Of a DNA stretch of 50,151 bases, positions 25,033 to 34,675 are shown piece by piece. The position numbers and the translations under genes are program-made. How positions within the stretch are numbered: position 1 is the first letter of the stretch; each line of letters opens with the position of its first letter. The DNA is from Halomonas sp. 54_146 (lineage in GTDB: Bacteria > Pseudomonadota > Gammaproteobacteria > Pseudomonadales > Halomonadaceae), in assembly GCF_001507855.1 (NCBI RefSeq), contig NZ_LGEN01000024.1:1-50151 (forward strand). Reading direction: 5' to 3'. The notes below the pieces were generated by a model, which saw nothing but the letters and a program-made list of their open reading frames with translations, did not search any database and was not told the origin of the DNA.

Positions 25033-25897
25033 TCTCTTGATCCCCTGGTTTATGTGTTTTGGTTCTATTTAACTGAACGTTATGCAACTGAGATTGATGC
25101 TCTTGACCGGGTCTATCTTGAACGGATCTATCTGGATTAGCCTGATAGTTAGCCGATGAACCCGAGCGGGTAACGCCCAACGAGGCCGGAGAGGCCGGCG
25201 CCTTCAAGCCGAACTTCAGGCGCTCTACCGGCGCTTGGCGCTGGCGCCTTCGCGCTTGAATCATATAACTCTCGCCGAGCGGTAAGTTATGCCGCCGCCC
25301 CAATGACTCCCAATACTCGCCACACTTAGCGTTCATCCGCCCACGAAAGCAGCAATAGTCTACGCGCTGCACCTCAAAGTCGACAAACGCCAGCCAGTCG
25401 CGTAGCCGATTCACAGAGCGCCAGGTTCCATTCCAAGGATACTGCTGCTGATGCTTGCGCCACTGGCGTACAACCCCACTGACGCCGATCGGGTTAAAGC
25501 CAAACAGCAGCAAAATGCCATTATCAGCGGTCACCCGTGCGGCCTCCTGCAGAGTGAAATGGGCATCGGTTAAATGCTCCAGCCAGTGGTGAATGACCAT
25601 GACATCCAAACAGCGATCCGGCAGCGCCAGCTGGTCAGGTGGGCACACCAACGTGGCATCGTCGTGAGCCAACAGGCGGGTTGGCGACCAGCGTATCGCA
25701 TGGGGAATAGCTGACATTGTCAGCATTGCCGGCCCCATACTCATTTCCAAGCTATGGCCGCCCACTCGGGTTTCCGCCACGGGCCCCAGGCAGGCACGCT
25801 GGGCTTCCCACAGCGAACGGCCAGCCTCAGCCTGCCAATAAGGCTGGCTATTGGCTAAGCGCTTGGCGAGCATGGTGGCCGTCGTCGAATTTGACAT
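25025..25897 (-). CDS. SAM-dependent methyltransferase (YafS-like)
   Basis: This 290-residue class I methyltransferase matches E. coli YafS by position (divergent from gloB, upstream of rnhA) and by motifs such as [27 protein letters not shown]. The usual glycine-rich motif I is weak. Substrate is unknown. The last 60 residues are a polar, Gln/Ser-rich tail (AGSSANY... GDQESE type) not needed for the fold; part of it comes from a 15-bp duplication at 25102-25131. It overlaps rnhA by eight bases. Confidence 0.85.
   Translation of the reverse strand: MSNSTTATMLAKRLANSQPYWQAEAGRSLWEAQRACLGPVAETRVGGHSLEMSMGPAMLTMSAIPHAIRWSPTRLLAHDDATLVCPPDQLALPDRCLDVMVIHHWLEHLTDAHFTLQEAARVTADNGILLLFGFNPIGVSGVVRQWRKHQQQYPWNGTWRSVNRLRDWLAFVDFEVQRVDYCCFRGRMNAKCGEYWESLGRRHNLPLGESYMIQARRRQRQAPVERLKFGLKAPASPASLGVTRSGSSANYQANPDRSVQDRPGQEHQSQLHNVQLNRTKTHKPGDQESE
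25102..25131. repeat. 15-bp tandem duplication in the yafS-like 3' end
   Basis: cttgaccgggtctat is followed by cttgaacggatctat, encoding DRSVQ and DRPGQ in the disordered C-terminal tail. Confidence 0.65.
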
Positions 25898-25944
25898 AAA
25901 CAGCGCTTACCTCCACAGTAACTGCTTTTTTGAGGATCTCGCCG

Positions 25945-26712
25945 ATGATGAGCGTGACACCGATCCCCGCCCTTAGCGACAACTATATTTGGCTTTTAAG
26001 ACAAGATACCAGTCAAAGCGTTTGCGTGGTGGACCCCGGTGAAGCGCCCCCCGTGATCGAGTTTCTTGAACGAGAGTCGCTAAACCTAGAAAGCATCTTA
26101 ATTACTCACCATCACCACGACCATACCGGTGGCTTAGCGGAACTGATTAAACGCTACGCTCCACGGGTCATTGGCCCGGCCAATCCGGCCATTAAAGGCA
26201 TTGATGAAACGGTCGAAGATGGCGATGAAATCCGCATTATGGGCAGGCTGTTCGATGTCATCGCCACACCTGGCCACACGCTTGACCATCTCAGCTATTT
26301 CGCCGCCGGCATTCCCGCCCTTCTGTTCTGTGGTGACACGCTTTTTTGCGCGGGTTGCGGTCGTTTATTCGAGGGTACCCCGGAGCAAATGTACACCGCT
26401 CTGAAAAAATTTGCGGAACTCCCCGAAGATACGCTGGTCTTTGCAGCCCATGAGTACACGCTTGCGAACCTTACCTTTGCCCGCGCTGCAGACCCTGAAA
26501 ATGAAGACGTTAAACACGCCTTGCAGGAATGTGAAAAGGCGCGGACATTAGACCGCCCCACGTTACCCAGCACGATAGGACGCGAGCTGAATATTAATCC
26601 CTACCTCCGCGTGGGCACTGATAGCGTGCGCCAGGCAGCAGGTACCCAGGGTGTTAATCATGATGATCTCGCTACGTTCACCACTCTACGTGAGTGGAAG
26701 AACCGTTTTTAA
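25945..26712 (+). CDS. gloB: Hydroxyacylglutathione hydrolase (glyoxalase II)
   Basis: This 255-residue metallo-beta-lactamase-fold enzyme hydrolyses S-lactoylglutathione to lactate and glutathione, the second step of methylglyoxal detoxification. The metal motif THHHHDHTGG spans about 54-63, and FCGDTLFCAGCGRLFEGT and HEYTLANLTFA supply further ligand and substrate segments. The N-terminus MMSVTPIPALSDNYIW matches the family, so the ATG pair at 25945/25948 is used, nine bases after GAGG. It diverges from the yafS-like gene, as in E. coli. Confidence 0.95.
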   Translation: MMSVTPIPALSDNYIWLLRQDTSQSVCVVDPGEAPPVIEFLERESLNLESILITHHHHDHTGGLAELIKRYAPRVIGPANPAIKGIDETVEDGDEIRIMGRLFDVIATPGHTLDHLSYFAAGIPALLFCGDTLFCAGCGRLFEGTPEQMYTALKKFAELPEDTLVFAAHEYTLANLTFARAADPENEDVKHALQECEKARTLDRPTLPSTIGRELNINPYLRVGTDSVRQAAGTQGVNHDDLATFTTLREWKNRF

Positions 26713-26742
26713 GAACGCTATCGAAACCAAACGAATGCAACT

Positions 26743-27969
26743 ATGACCTATCGAACGATTCGCCAGCGCTTGATGCTGAGCGCGGGCAGTACCGTAATAA
26801 TGGGCCTAATGTTAGCCGCTGCGGCAAGCTCACAAGCGTCAGCGCCCGCATATGAAGCATCAACATCGGCAGCTAACGCCTCTAGCAACGCCGCCAATAA
26901 TCGAGCAGCCGCTGCACAGCCACGACCTACAGCCTTCCAAACGCACTTTTGGGAAGCGCTAGAGCTAGAACCCCAAGATGCCTGGACGACGCTACGCAAA
27001 AATTTTCAGTGGCAAGACACGCTATTGCCAGCGGATGCCCAGGCGCGGGTAGACACATGGATTGAGCATTACCAATCAAGCCCAGAAAACATTGCCGCCA
27101 TTACCGAACGTGCGACCCCTTGGCTTGCCTGGATTATCCAGCAAGTGAGCGAGCGCGGGCTACCTGGCGAATTAGCGCTGATTCCTTTCGTGGAAAGCTC
27201 CTTTGACCCAGGGGCGCGTAGCCACCGTGGTGCCGCCGGCCTATGGCAGTTTATGCCAGGCACTGGCGACGCTATGGGGCTGGTGCGCAATGGCCATTAC
27301 GATGGCCGGCTAGACGTGGTGACGTCTACCGATGCAGCACTTAACTACTTGGAAATGCAGGCCGACCAGTGGTACGAAGGCGATTTAACACTCTCGCTGG
27401 CGGCTTATAACGCGGGTGCCGGCACGGTTAATCGCGCCCAGCGCCAGGCACACAGCCAAGGCCTCAACGGTGAGTATTGGGACCTCTCGCTACCCCACGA
27501 AACCATGCAGTATGTGCCCAAGCTGAAAGCCATCGCGACGATTATCAATAACCCTGAGCAGTACGGCGTTCGTTTGCCGGATATACACATCGACCCTGCG
27601 TTTGCCAAAGTACAGCTGGCCGAGGCCGTTAGCCTTTCACAAGCCTCACAGCTACTGGGTGTTAGCCAAACAGCGTTGGTAGAACTAAACCCAGGCCTGC
27701 TCAATGGCAGTATTGACCCACGCAGCACACAGACGCTGCTTGTTCCTGAAGAAGTCGACACGCACGTACTCGCTCAGCTTGCACAAGGTGACAGCCAAAC
27801 CGTTGCGCAAAGCAGTGGCGGCGACACCTACCGCGTCGAAAGCGGTGACAGCCTCTCCGCCATCGCCGCACGCTATAATGTCGATCAACAAGATCTAATA
27901 CGCTGGAATGCGATTGATCGCCCTAGCGCTTTACAACCGGGTCAACTCCTGACACTTTCAGGACGTTGA
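26743..27969 (+). CDS. mltD: Membrane-bound lytic transglycosylase MltD-like
   Basis: This 408-residue exported enzyme cleaves peptidoglycan glycan strands. It has a signal peptide (about 1-33, followed by an Ala-rich stretch), an SLT domain with catalytic Glu151 in PFVESSFDPGARS and the motifs GAAGLWQFMPGTG and SLAAYNAGAGTVNRA, and one clear C-terminal LysM (about 363-405), where E. coli MltD has two. No lipobox cysteine is seen in the leader, so it may be soluble or held by the uncleaved helix. It follows gloB by 30 bases, as in E. coli. An inverted repeat GTCAAC/GTTGAC (27941-27970) spans its stop codon. Confidence 0.92.
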   Translation: MTYRTIRQRLMLSAGSTVIMGLMLAAAASSQASAPAYEASTSAANASSNAANNRAAAAQPRPTAFQTHFWEALELEPQDAWTTLRKNFQWQDTLLPADAQARVDTWIEHYQSSPENIAAITERATPWLAWIIQQVSERGLPGELALIPFVESSFDPGARSHRGAAGLWQFMPGTGDAMGLVRNGHYDGRLDVVTSTDAALNYLEMQADQWYEGDLTLSLAAYNAGAGTVNRAQRQAHSQGLNGEYWDLSLPHETMQYVPKLKAIATIINNPEQYGVRLPDIHIDPAFAKVQLAEAVSLSQASQLLGVSQTALVELNPGLLNGSIDPRSTQTLLVPEEVDTHVLAQLAQGDSQTVAQSSGGDTYRVESGDSLSAIAARYNVDQQDLIRWNAIDRPSALQPGQLLTLSGR

Positions 27970-28031
27970 CGCCATATTTATTAAAGCCGTACTTATCAAA
28001 ACCGTATTCGTTGAAACGTCATTCAAAACAG

Positions 28032-28061
28032 TAGGCTTTGTTCACATAGGCTTTGTTAACA
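28032..28061. repeat. 15-bp tandem duplication upstream of yejA-like gene
   Basis: taggctttgttcaca is followed by taggctttgttaaca. More diverged units of about 14 bases (ttaaagccgta..., tcaaaaccgta...) precede it from 27976, just after the mltD stop. Confidence 0.7.
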
Positions 28062-28074
28062 CGGGAAGTCACCA

Positions 28075-30024
28075 ATGCCGCGTCGTCTGTTTTTTGCGAA
28101 ATCGCTTCTACTCATCAGTGGCTTGCTAGTACACCTATCGGTACTGGCTGCAGATGTAACAACAGCGACTGATTCACCTACCCGCGTGCTAGGCGGCGAT
28201 GTTAGCAGCCATTCAGTCGTGGGTAATTTAGATACCGACGCTGACAACGTGGTACCGATTGAAACGGTACATGGGCTATCACTTTACGATAGCCCTGAGC
28301 TACCCGCGGACTTCCCCTACTTTCCGCATGTGAACCCCCAAGCCCCCAAAGGCGGCACCATTACCCACACCGCCGTGGGCGGCAGTTTTGACTCCACCAA
28401 CCCGTTTATCATTCGCGGCACGCCAGCCACCGGTATCTCGCAAATTTACGACACCTTGATGGCCAGCAACCCCAATGAGCCGTTTAGTGTTTACGGGCTG
28501 CTTGCCGAGGGTGTGCGCCTTGACCCCGACAGGCAATGGATTGAGTTTGATCTGCGCCCTGAAGCGCGTTTTCAAGACGGTGAACCGGTCACGGCCTACG
28601 ATGTGGTGTTCTCGCTGGACTTGCTCCGCGAAGAGGGCAATCCGTTTTACGCCAGTTACTACGCGGGGGTGGAAGAAGCCATCGCCCTCAATGAGCATCA
28701 GGTACGCTTCACCTTTAACGATACTCAATCGCGAGAGCTGCCGTTAATCATCGCTCAACTGCCCATACTCCCCCGCCACTACTGGGAGCCCCGCGAGTTC
28801 ACATCGCCCACCTTAGTAGCGCACCCAGGCTCCGGGCCCTACCGCATTAGCGAAGTTGACCCAGGTCGGCGAATTGTTTACCAGCGCGATGAGAACTACT
28901 GGGGAAAAGATTTACCGGTCAACGTTGGGCGTTACAACATTGATCGCATTATTTATGACTACTACCGTGACCGCGATATTGCCTGGGAAGCGTTTAAAGC
29001 AGGCCTTACGGATTTTCGTGTCGACGCCCGCGCCGCCACGTGGGCGATCGGCTATAACTTCCCGGCGTATGAAGAAGGCTTGGTGAAGCGGCTGACGGTT
29101 CCCGACGTTAACCCTTCCATGATGCAGGCCTTTGTCTTCAACCTGCGCAAAGAGAAATTCCAAGACCCGCGGGTGCGTGAAGCATTGAGTCTCACCTTTG
29201 ACTTCCCATGGCTGAACACCAATATTTTCTACAATGCCTACCGGCGCACAGAAAGCTTCTTTCAAAACTCCGAGATGGAAGCCACCGGCCTGCCCTCAAA
29301 AGAAGAACTAGCGCTGCTAACCCCTTTTCGCGAAGAACTACTCGCCTCTCACGGCTCTGAGCGCTTATTCACCGAGCCGCTGCCTATGGATCAACCCGCC
29401 GACCTGCGTGAGCGCCTGAGAAGGGCACTTGAACTGCTACGTGAAGCGGGCTATCGCGTTGAAGAAGGTGTGCTGGTCAATCAACACACCGGCCAGCCCT
29501 TGAGCCTGGAAGTGCTGCTCTACGACTCAGGGCTAGAACGCGTGGTGCAGCCCATGCTGCGTAACATGGCGCGCTTAGGTGTCCAGACATCGCTACGCAT
29601 CGTTGATATTAATCAATTTTTAAACCGGCAGCGCAATTACGACTATGACATAGTGATTAGCCATTTTCCGCAATCGAATAATCCAGGCAATGAGCAGCGC
29701 GATTTCTGGACTAGCGCCGCCGCTGAAGCACCGCAAAGCCGCAACCGGATGTCGCTGGCTCACCCGGCGGTTGATGCCCTGGTAGAAGCACTCATTCGCG
29801 CCGAAGGCCGTAAAGAGCTGGATACCGCAACGCAGGCACTAGATCGCGTGCTGCGCTGGGGGTTTTATGTCATTCCCCACTACCACTCTGGAGAAACACG
29901 CATCGCGGTGTGGGATAAATTTGGCTACCCGGAACCCTTTCCAGAATACGCCATGGATATGGATGCGTGGTGGGTCGACACCGACCGTGAAGCAGAATTG
30001 CAGCGCCGCCAGCGCGGTCGTTAA
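28075..30024 (+). CDS. yejA: Peptide ABC transporter substrate-binding protein (YejA-like)
   Basis: This 649-residue periplasmic binding protein has a signal peptide (LLLISGLLVHLSVLAAD) and an SBP_bac_5 domain from about 60: HGLSLYDSPELPADFPYF, PQAPKGGTITHTAVGGSFDS, and the C-terminal FPQSNNPGNEQRDFW, typical of YejA. YejABEF imports peptides and microcin C in E. coli. GGGAAG lies before the ATG. It heads a four-gene operon with two permeases and a fused double ATPase. About 35 non-conserved residues separate signal and domain. Confidence 0.9.
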   Translation: MPRRLFFAKSLLLISGLLVHLSVLAADVTTATDSPTRVLGGDVSSHSVVGNLDTDADNVVPIETVHGLSLYDSPELPADFPYFPHVNPQAPKGGTITHTAVGGSFDSTNPFIIRGTPATGISQIYDTLMASNPNEPFSVYGLLAEGVRLDPDRQWIEFDLRPEARFQDGEPVTAYDVVFSLDLLREEGNPFYASYYAGVEEAIALNEHQVRFTFNDTQSRELPLIIAQLPILPRHYWEPREFTSPTLVAHPGSGPYRISEVDPGRRIVYQRDENYWGKDLPVNVGRYNIDRIIYDYYRDRDIAWEAFKAGLTDFRVDARAATWAIGYNFPAYEEGLVKRLTVPDVNPSMMQAFVFNLRKEKFQDPRVREALSLTFDFPWLNTNIFYNAYRRTESFFQNSEMEATGLPSKEELALLTPFREELLASHGSERLFTEPLPMDQPADLRERLRRALELLREAGYRVEEGVLVNQHTGQPLSLEVLLYDSGLERVVQPMLRNMARLGVQTSLRIVDINQFLNRQRNYDYDIVISHFPQSNNPGNEQRDFWTSAAAEAPQSRNRMSLAHPAVDALVEALIRAEGRKELDTATQALDRVLRWGFYVIPHYHSGETRIAVWDKFGYPEPFPEYAMDMDAWWVDTDREAELQRRQRGR

Positions 30025-30101
30025 CGCTGGCTATATGGCAACTGCTTAAGCGCAACGGCTTGTCGTCAACGGTTTCATCGTTATAAACCTCGGAGTGCTC
30101 T

Positions 30102-31175
30102 GTGGCCCGTTATACCCTACGCCGACTGCTGCTGATGATCCCGACCCTTTTTGGGATCATGCTTCTCAATTTTATTATTGTTCAGGCGGCGCCGGGCGGG
30201 CCAATTGATCAGATGTTGGCGCGTTTTGAAGGCGCCGACGCCATGGCCAGCACCCGCTTGGATATGGGTGGCGCCGATGTCCAGGTCAGCGATGACTCCC
30301 GAGGAGCTCGAGGCATTGACCCACGCTTTATCGAACAACTAGAGCAGCAGTTTGGTTTTGACAAACCCGCCCACGAGCGCTTTATCGGCATGATGGCGGA
30401 CTACCTCACCCTCGATTTCGGTACCAGCTTCTTCCGCGACCGCCCGGTTACCGAGCTGATGATCGAGCGGCTGCCGGTGTCTATATCGTTAGGGCTGTGG
30501 ACGACACTGCTGGTTTATTTAATCTCGATTCCACTCGGCATTAAAAAAGCGCTGCGCCACGGCTCCCGGTTTGACGTTTGGTCATCAGGGTTGGTGATTG
30601 TCGGCTACGCCATTCCCGGCTTTTTGTTCGCGATTTTACTGATTGTGCTGTTTGCCGGGGGAACCTACTGGGATCTGTTCCCGTTACGCGGTTTAACCTC
30701 GCCTGACTTTGACCAGCTATCAACATGGGGCAAAGTGAAAGACTACTTCTGGCATATCACGCTGCCGGTTATCGCCGCCTCGATTGGCAGCTTTGCCACG
30801 CTGACAATGCTGACCAAGAACAGCTTTCTGGATGAGATTCACAAGCAGTATGTGATTACCGCCCGCGCCAAAGGCGCCGACGAGCGGCGCGTGCTCTATG
30901 GCCATGTGTTTCGCAACGCCATGCTGATTATTATCGCTGGCCTACCTGCCGCCATGATCGGCATTTTCTTCACCGGCGCGCTGCTTATCGAAGTGATCTT
31001 CTCACTGGATGGGCTAGGCCTGCTCGGTTTCGAAGCGGTCATGCAGCGTGATTACCCGGTGATTTTCGGCACCCTGTTTCTATATACCGTGATCGGCTTA
31101 ATCCTCAAGCTGATTTCCGATTTGACCTACGTGTGGGTAGACCCGCGTATCGATTTTTCGACTCGGGAGTCGTGA
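30102..31175 (+). CDS. yejB: Peptide ABC transporter permease YejB
   Basis: This 357-residue inner-membrane permease begins [20 protein letters not shown] and has about six helices with the EAA loop [18 protein letters not shown] that docks on the ATPase. A long periplasmic insert (about 40-95, [13 protein letters not shown]) is characteristic of YejB. The start is a GTG with CGGAG six bases upstream. It pairs with the next permease. Confidence 0.92.
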   Translation: MARYTLRRLLLMIPTLFGIMLLNFIIVQAAPGGPIDQMLARFEGADAMASTRLDMGGADVQVSDDSRGARGIDPRFIEQLEQQFGFDKPAHERFIGMMADYLTLDFGTSFFRDRPVTELMIERLPVSISLGLWTTLLVYLISIPLGIKKALRHGSRFDVWSSGLVIVGYAIPGFLFAILLIVLFAGGTYWDLFPLRGLTSPDFDQLSTWGKVKDYFWHITLPVIAASIGSFATLTMLTKNSFLDEIHKQYVITARAKGADERRVLYGHVFRNAMLIIIAGLPAAMIGIFFTGALLIEVIFSLDGLGLLGFEAVMQRDYPVIFGTLFLYTVIGLILKLISDLTYVWVDPRIDFSTRES

Positions 31176-31177
31176 TA

Positions 31178-32254
31178 ATGGCCTCTTTATCGTCACGTTT
31201 ATCGCCTATTACTCGCCGTCGACTGGCCGCTTTTAAAGCCAATCGTCGCGCCCGGGTGTCACTCTGGTTATTTGCCACGCTGTTTATCCTCAGCCTGTTT
31301 GCCGAGCTAATTGCCAACGACAAACCGATCATCATGCAGTACGACGGCCAGTGGTATTTTCCCATGCTGGTGGACTACCCGGAAACAGAGTTTGACGGCT
31401 TCCTACCGACCCGAACCGACTATCTGGATCCCTTTGTTCAGCAGCAAATTGATGATCACGGCTGGGCGCTGTGGCCCATCATTCCATTTTCATACCAGAC
31501 CCTGGATATGAATATGACCCGCCCTTCTCCGGCACCGCCGGATAGCCGCCACTGGCTGGGCACCGATGACCAGGGCCGGGATGTGACCGCAAGGGTGATT
31601 TATGGTTTTCGACTCTCGGTAGCTTTCGCGCTGGTGCTCACCGCAGGATCGTTAGTCGTCGGAGTGGTGGTGGGCGGTGTGCAGGGCTACTTTGGCGGCA
31701 AAATTGATTTGATCGGTCAGCGGTTCACCGAAATCTGGTCCGGCTTGCCGGTGCTCTTCCTGCTGATTATTTTAGCCAGCTTTGTTCAGCCGGGGTTTTG
31801 GTGGCTGCTGGGGATTATGCTGCTCTTTTCGTGGTTGGGTCTGGTGGATATCGTACGCGCCGAGTTCCTGCGGGCGCGTAATTTGGAGTATGTACGCGCA
31901 GCCAAAGCCATGGGCTTGCCATCACGCTTGATCATGTGGCGCCACGTGCTACCCAATGCCATGGTCGCCACGCTAACGTTTATTCCATTTCTGTTTACCG
32001 GCGCTATTGGCACCTTGACCGCGCTGGATTTTCTCGGCTTCGGCCTGCCTCCAGGCGCTCCCTCGCTAGGTGAACTGGCGGCCCAGGGCAAAAACAATCT
32101 GCACGCCCCTTGGCTGGGCATCACGGCATTTATGACCCTGGCGATCATGCTTTCGCTGTTGGTATTTATCGGCGAAGGCTTGCGCGATGCCTTTGATCCC
32201 CGCCACGTACAACAGCGCCAAGCAGGCCCTGCCCAGGAGACTCAGCATGTCTAA
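31178..32254 (+). CDS. yejE: Peptide ABC transporter permease YejE
   Basis: This 358-residue permease has the OppC-type N-terminus (SPITRRRLAAFKANRRARVSLWLF), the conserved HWLGTDDQGRDVTARVIYG segment and the EAA loop AKAMGLPSRLIMWRHVLPNAM. The ATG at 31178 follows GGGAG by eight bases, two bases after the yejB stop. An eight-base overlap with the downstream ATPase gene suggests coupled translation. Confidence 0.93.
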   Translation: MASLSSRLSPITRRRLAAFKANRRARVSLWLFATLFILSLFAELIANDKPIIMQYDGQWYFPMLVDYPETEFDGFLPTRTDYLDPFVQQQIDDHGWALWPIIPFSYQTLDMNMTRPSPAPPDSRHWLGTDDQGRDVTARVIYGFRLSVAFALVLTAGSLVVGVVVGGVQGYFGGKIDLIGQRFTEIWSGLPVLFLLIILASFVQPGFWWLLGIMLLFSWLGLVDIVRAEFLRARNLEYVRAAKAMGLPSRLIMWRHVLPNAMVATLTFIPFLFTGAIGTLTALDFLGFGLPPGAPSLGELAAQGKNNLHAPWLGITAFMTLAIMLSLLVFIGEGLRDAFDPRHVQQRQAGPAQETQHV

Positions 32255-33830
32255 CCCCCTGCTGCGCATTGAACACCTTGATGTCGCTTTCGATAACACC
32301 CCGGTGGTGCACTCCCTCTCGCTAACCCTCAACGCGGGTGAAACCCTGGCGATTGTCGGTGAGTCCGGCTCGGGTAAATCGGTATCGGCGCTGGGCATGG
32401 TGAATCTGCTGCCCAGTAATGCCACCGTTCAAGGTGAACGCTGGCTGGGTGATACCAATCTGGCCACGTTAACGGAAACAGAGTGGAACACCGTGCGCGG
32501 TAATCGCGTCGGTTTTATCTTCCAGGAGCCGATGACCTCGCTCAATCCCCTGCATCGGGTGGGTAAGCAGATCGGTGAAGCATTGCGGCTGCATCAAGGG
32601 CTGCGCGGCCAAGCGGCCCGTGAGCGCAGCAAAGAACTGCTGGAACAAGTGAAACTGCCGCGCCCAGACGAACTGTTGGATGCCTGGCCCCACCAACTCT
32701 CGGGTGGGCAGCGCCAGCGGGTGATGATTGCTATGGCGATTGCCAACAATCCCTCACTGCTGATTGCCGATGAGCCCACCACCGCGCTGGACGTCACGGT
32801 ACAGCAAGAGATTCTCGCCCTGCTGCGTGAACTACGCGATCACCATGGCATGGGCATGCTGTTTATCAGCCATGACTTAAACCTGGTGCGCCGTCATGCT
32901 GACCGAGTGTGCGTTATGTACCAAGGCCGCGTGCAGGAAATTGGCCCGGTTGAGCAGGTCTTTCAGCACCCGCAAAGCGATTACACCAAAGCGCTGATTG
33001 CCGCCGAGCCAGAAGGCAGACCCCAGGCCGTTGTGCAAGCACCGCCGCTACTCACGGCGCGTCAGTTGAGCGTGAGCTTTAAACGCCCCAAAACCGGCCT
33101 GTTTAAGCGCCAGCCGCCCGCCTTTGTGGCCGTTCACCCTACCGATTTGCATATCGCGCCTGGGGAAACGCTAGGTATCGTGGGCGAATCAGGCTCGGGG
33201 AAAACGACGTTAGCCTCGGCGGTGATGCGTTTAGTCGCTAGCCAAGGCGAGATTACCCTGGGTAACGACACGTTAAGCCGCCTAACCGGCGATGCCCTGC
33301 GCCGGCAGCGCCATCGTCTGCAGATGGTGTTTCAAGACCCCTATGGCGCGCTTTCACCGCGTATGCCGGTGTTTGATATCGTCAGCGAGGGGCTGCGCTT
33401 TCATTACCCTCATCTCACCACTGAAGAAGTCGCCCAGCGGGTCAATCAAACGCTGCACGAGGTAGGCTTGCCCGAGAGCTGTGCCGCGCGCTACCCCCAC
33501 GAGTTTTCCGGCGGCCAGCGCCAGCGAATCGCCGTAGCCAGAGCGATTATCTTAGAACCAGAGTTGCTGGTGCTGGATGAGCCAACCTCTGCGTTAGATC
33601 GTACCGTGCAGAAGCAGTTGGTCTCTCTGTTACGCGATCTGCAGGCTCGCCGTCAGCTAAGCTATTTATTTATAAGCCATGATTTAGCCGTCGTGCGCGC
33701 CATGGCACACCGCATTATGGTGCTCAAGGATGGCGAGGTGGTCGAACAAGGCCCCTGCCTAGAGGTGCTTTCAGCGCCACAGCACGCTTACACTCAAGCG
33801 CTGATTGCCGCTGCGCATCTGTCTCACTAG
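32247..33830 (+). CDS. yejF: Fused double ABC ATPase YejF
   Basis: This 527-residue protein contains two complete ABC ATPase domains (about 5-260 and 280-525). Each has a Walker A GESGSGKS/T, a signature SGGQRQR and a Walker B followed by DEPT, so both sites look active. It powers the YejBE channel. The ATG at 32247 has AGGAG seven bases upstream. It closes the operon; no terminator was identified before the convergent rsuA terminator. Confidence 0.94.
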   Translation: MSNPLLRIEHLDVAFDNTPVVHSLSLTLNAGETLAIVGESGSGKSVSALGMVNLLPSNATVQGERWLGDTNLATLTETEWNTVRGNRVGFIFQEPMTSLNPLHRVGKQIGEALRLHQGLRGQAARERSKELLEQVKLPRPDELLDAWPHQLSGGQRQRVMIAMAIANNPSLLIADEPTTALDVTVQQEILALLRELRDHHGMGMLFISHDLNLVRRHADRVCVMYQGRVQEIGPVEQVFQHPQSDYTKALIAAEPEGRPQAVVQAPPLLTARQLSVSFKRPKTGLFKRQPPAFVAVHPTDLHIAPGETLGIVGESGSGKTTLASAVMRLVASQGEITLGNDTLSRLTGDALRRQRHRLQMVFQDPYGALSPRMPVFDIVSEGLRFHYPHLTTEEVAQRVNQTLHEVGLPESCAARYPHEFSGGQRQRIAVARAIILEPELLVLDEPTSALDRTVQKQLVSLLRDLQARRQLSYLFISHDLAVVRAMAHRIMVLKDGEVVEQGPCLEVLSAPQHAYTQALIAAAHLSH

Positions 33831-33912
33831 CTTTGATTGACTAACCTTATCGGGCCACGATACTAACTATTGCTTTCGGCAGAAACTAAGATAACGGTAT
33901 AAATATTTAGAT

Positions 33913-33946
33913 AAAATAAAGCCGCTTACCCTTTTGGGAAGCGGCT
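33913..33946 (-). terminator. rsuA terminator
   Basis: On the minus strand AGCCGCTTCCC pairs with GGGTAAGCGGCT (one bulged A) around AAAA, followed by TTATTTTAT. It lies about 20 bases past the rsuA stop. Confidence 0.8.
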
Positions 33947-33967
33947 AATAGAGACCTTAACCAAGGC

Positions 33968-34675
33968 TCAGAAAAGCGCGATTTCGTCGGCGGTTAATTC
34001 TCGCCACTCGCCGGGCGCCAGGTTGGCATCCAAAGCCAAGTCACCGATAGAGCTACGGTGCAGTGAGTTCACATGATTACCCAAGGCCGCAAACATACGC
34101 TTCACCTGGTGATAGCGCCCTTCGGTAATAGTGAGTTCTGCCTGGGTGGGCGACAGCAGCCTTAGCGTTGCAGGTTGCGTCGGCGTCTCCTCCCCATCCA
34201 GCATCAGGCCATCGGCGACTTGGCCAATCGCCCACTCCGCCGCGGCGCCTTCCATAGGCTCGGCTAGCTCGGCGATATACACCTTGGCGCAGCGATGGCG
34301 CGGAGACGTAACGCGGTGAGACCACTGACCATCATCGGTTAATAGCAGCAGGCCCGTGGTATCCACATCTAACCGCCCTACCGGCTGTAGGCGCTCGGCT
34401 TTGGGCAGATCGATTAGATCGATAGCTCTTTGGTAGAGACCGCGGCGGGCGTTACATTCAACGTCGACGGGCTTGTGCAGCATAATGTAGCGAACGCCTA
34501 CCAGCGCTAGCCGCTCGCCGTTGAGTACCACCACATCGTTATCGGTATCGATTTGGGTCGCCGACTGTTTGATCGGCTCACCGTTCAGGGTCACTTCGCC
34601 ATTTTTGAGTGCCCGCTTGGCGAGGCTGCGGGTTAACGGTGAGGTTTCACTCAAAAAGCGATCAAGGCGCATCAT
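33968..34675 (-). CDS. rsuA: 16S rRNA pseudouridine(516) synthase RsuA
   Basis: This 235-residue enzyme has an S4 RNA-binding domain (1-60) and the RsuA/RluB catalytic fold with Asp103 in QPVGRLDVDTTGLL and EGRYHQVKRMFAALGN. RsuA converts U516 of 16S rRNA to pseudouridine; its sequence fits RsuA more than RluE or RluF. The ATG at 34675 shares a base with the upstream amidase stop (TAATG), with AGGAG seven bases before, so the two are co-transcribed. Confidence 0.9.
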   Translation of the reverse strand: MMRLDRFLSETSPLTRSLAKRALKNGEVTLNGEPIKQSATQIDTDNDVVVLNGERLALVGVRYIMLHKPVDVECNARRGLYQRAIDLIDLPKAERLQPVGRLDVDTTGLLLLTDDGQWSHRVTSPRHRCAKVYIAELAEPMEGAAAEWAIGQVADGLMLDGEETPTQPATLRLLSPTQAELTITEGRYHQVKRMFAALGNHVNSLHRSSIGDLALDANLAPGEWRELTADEIALF

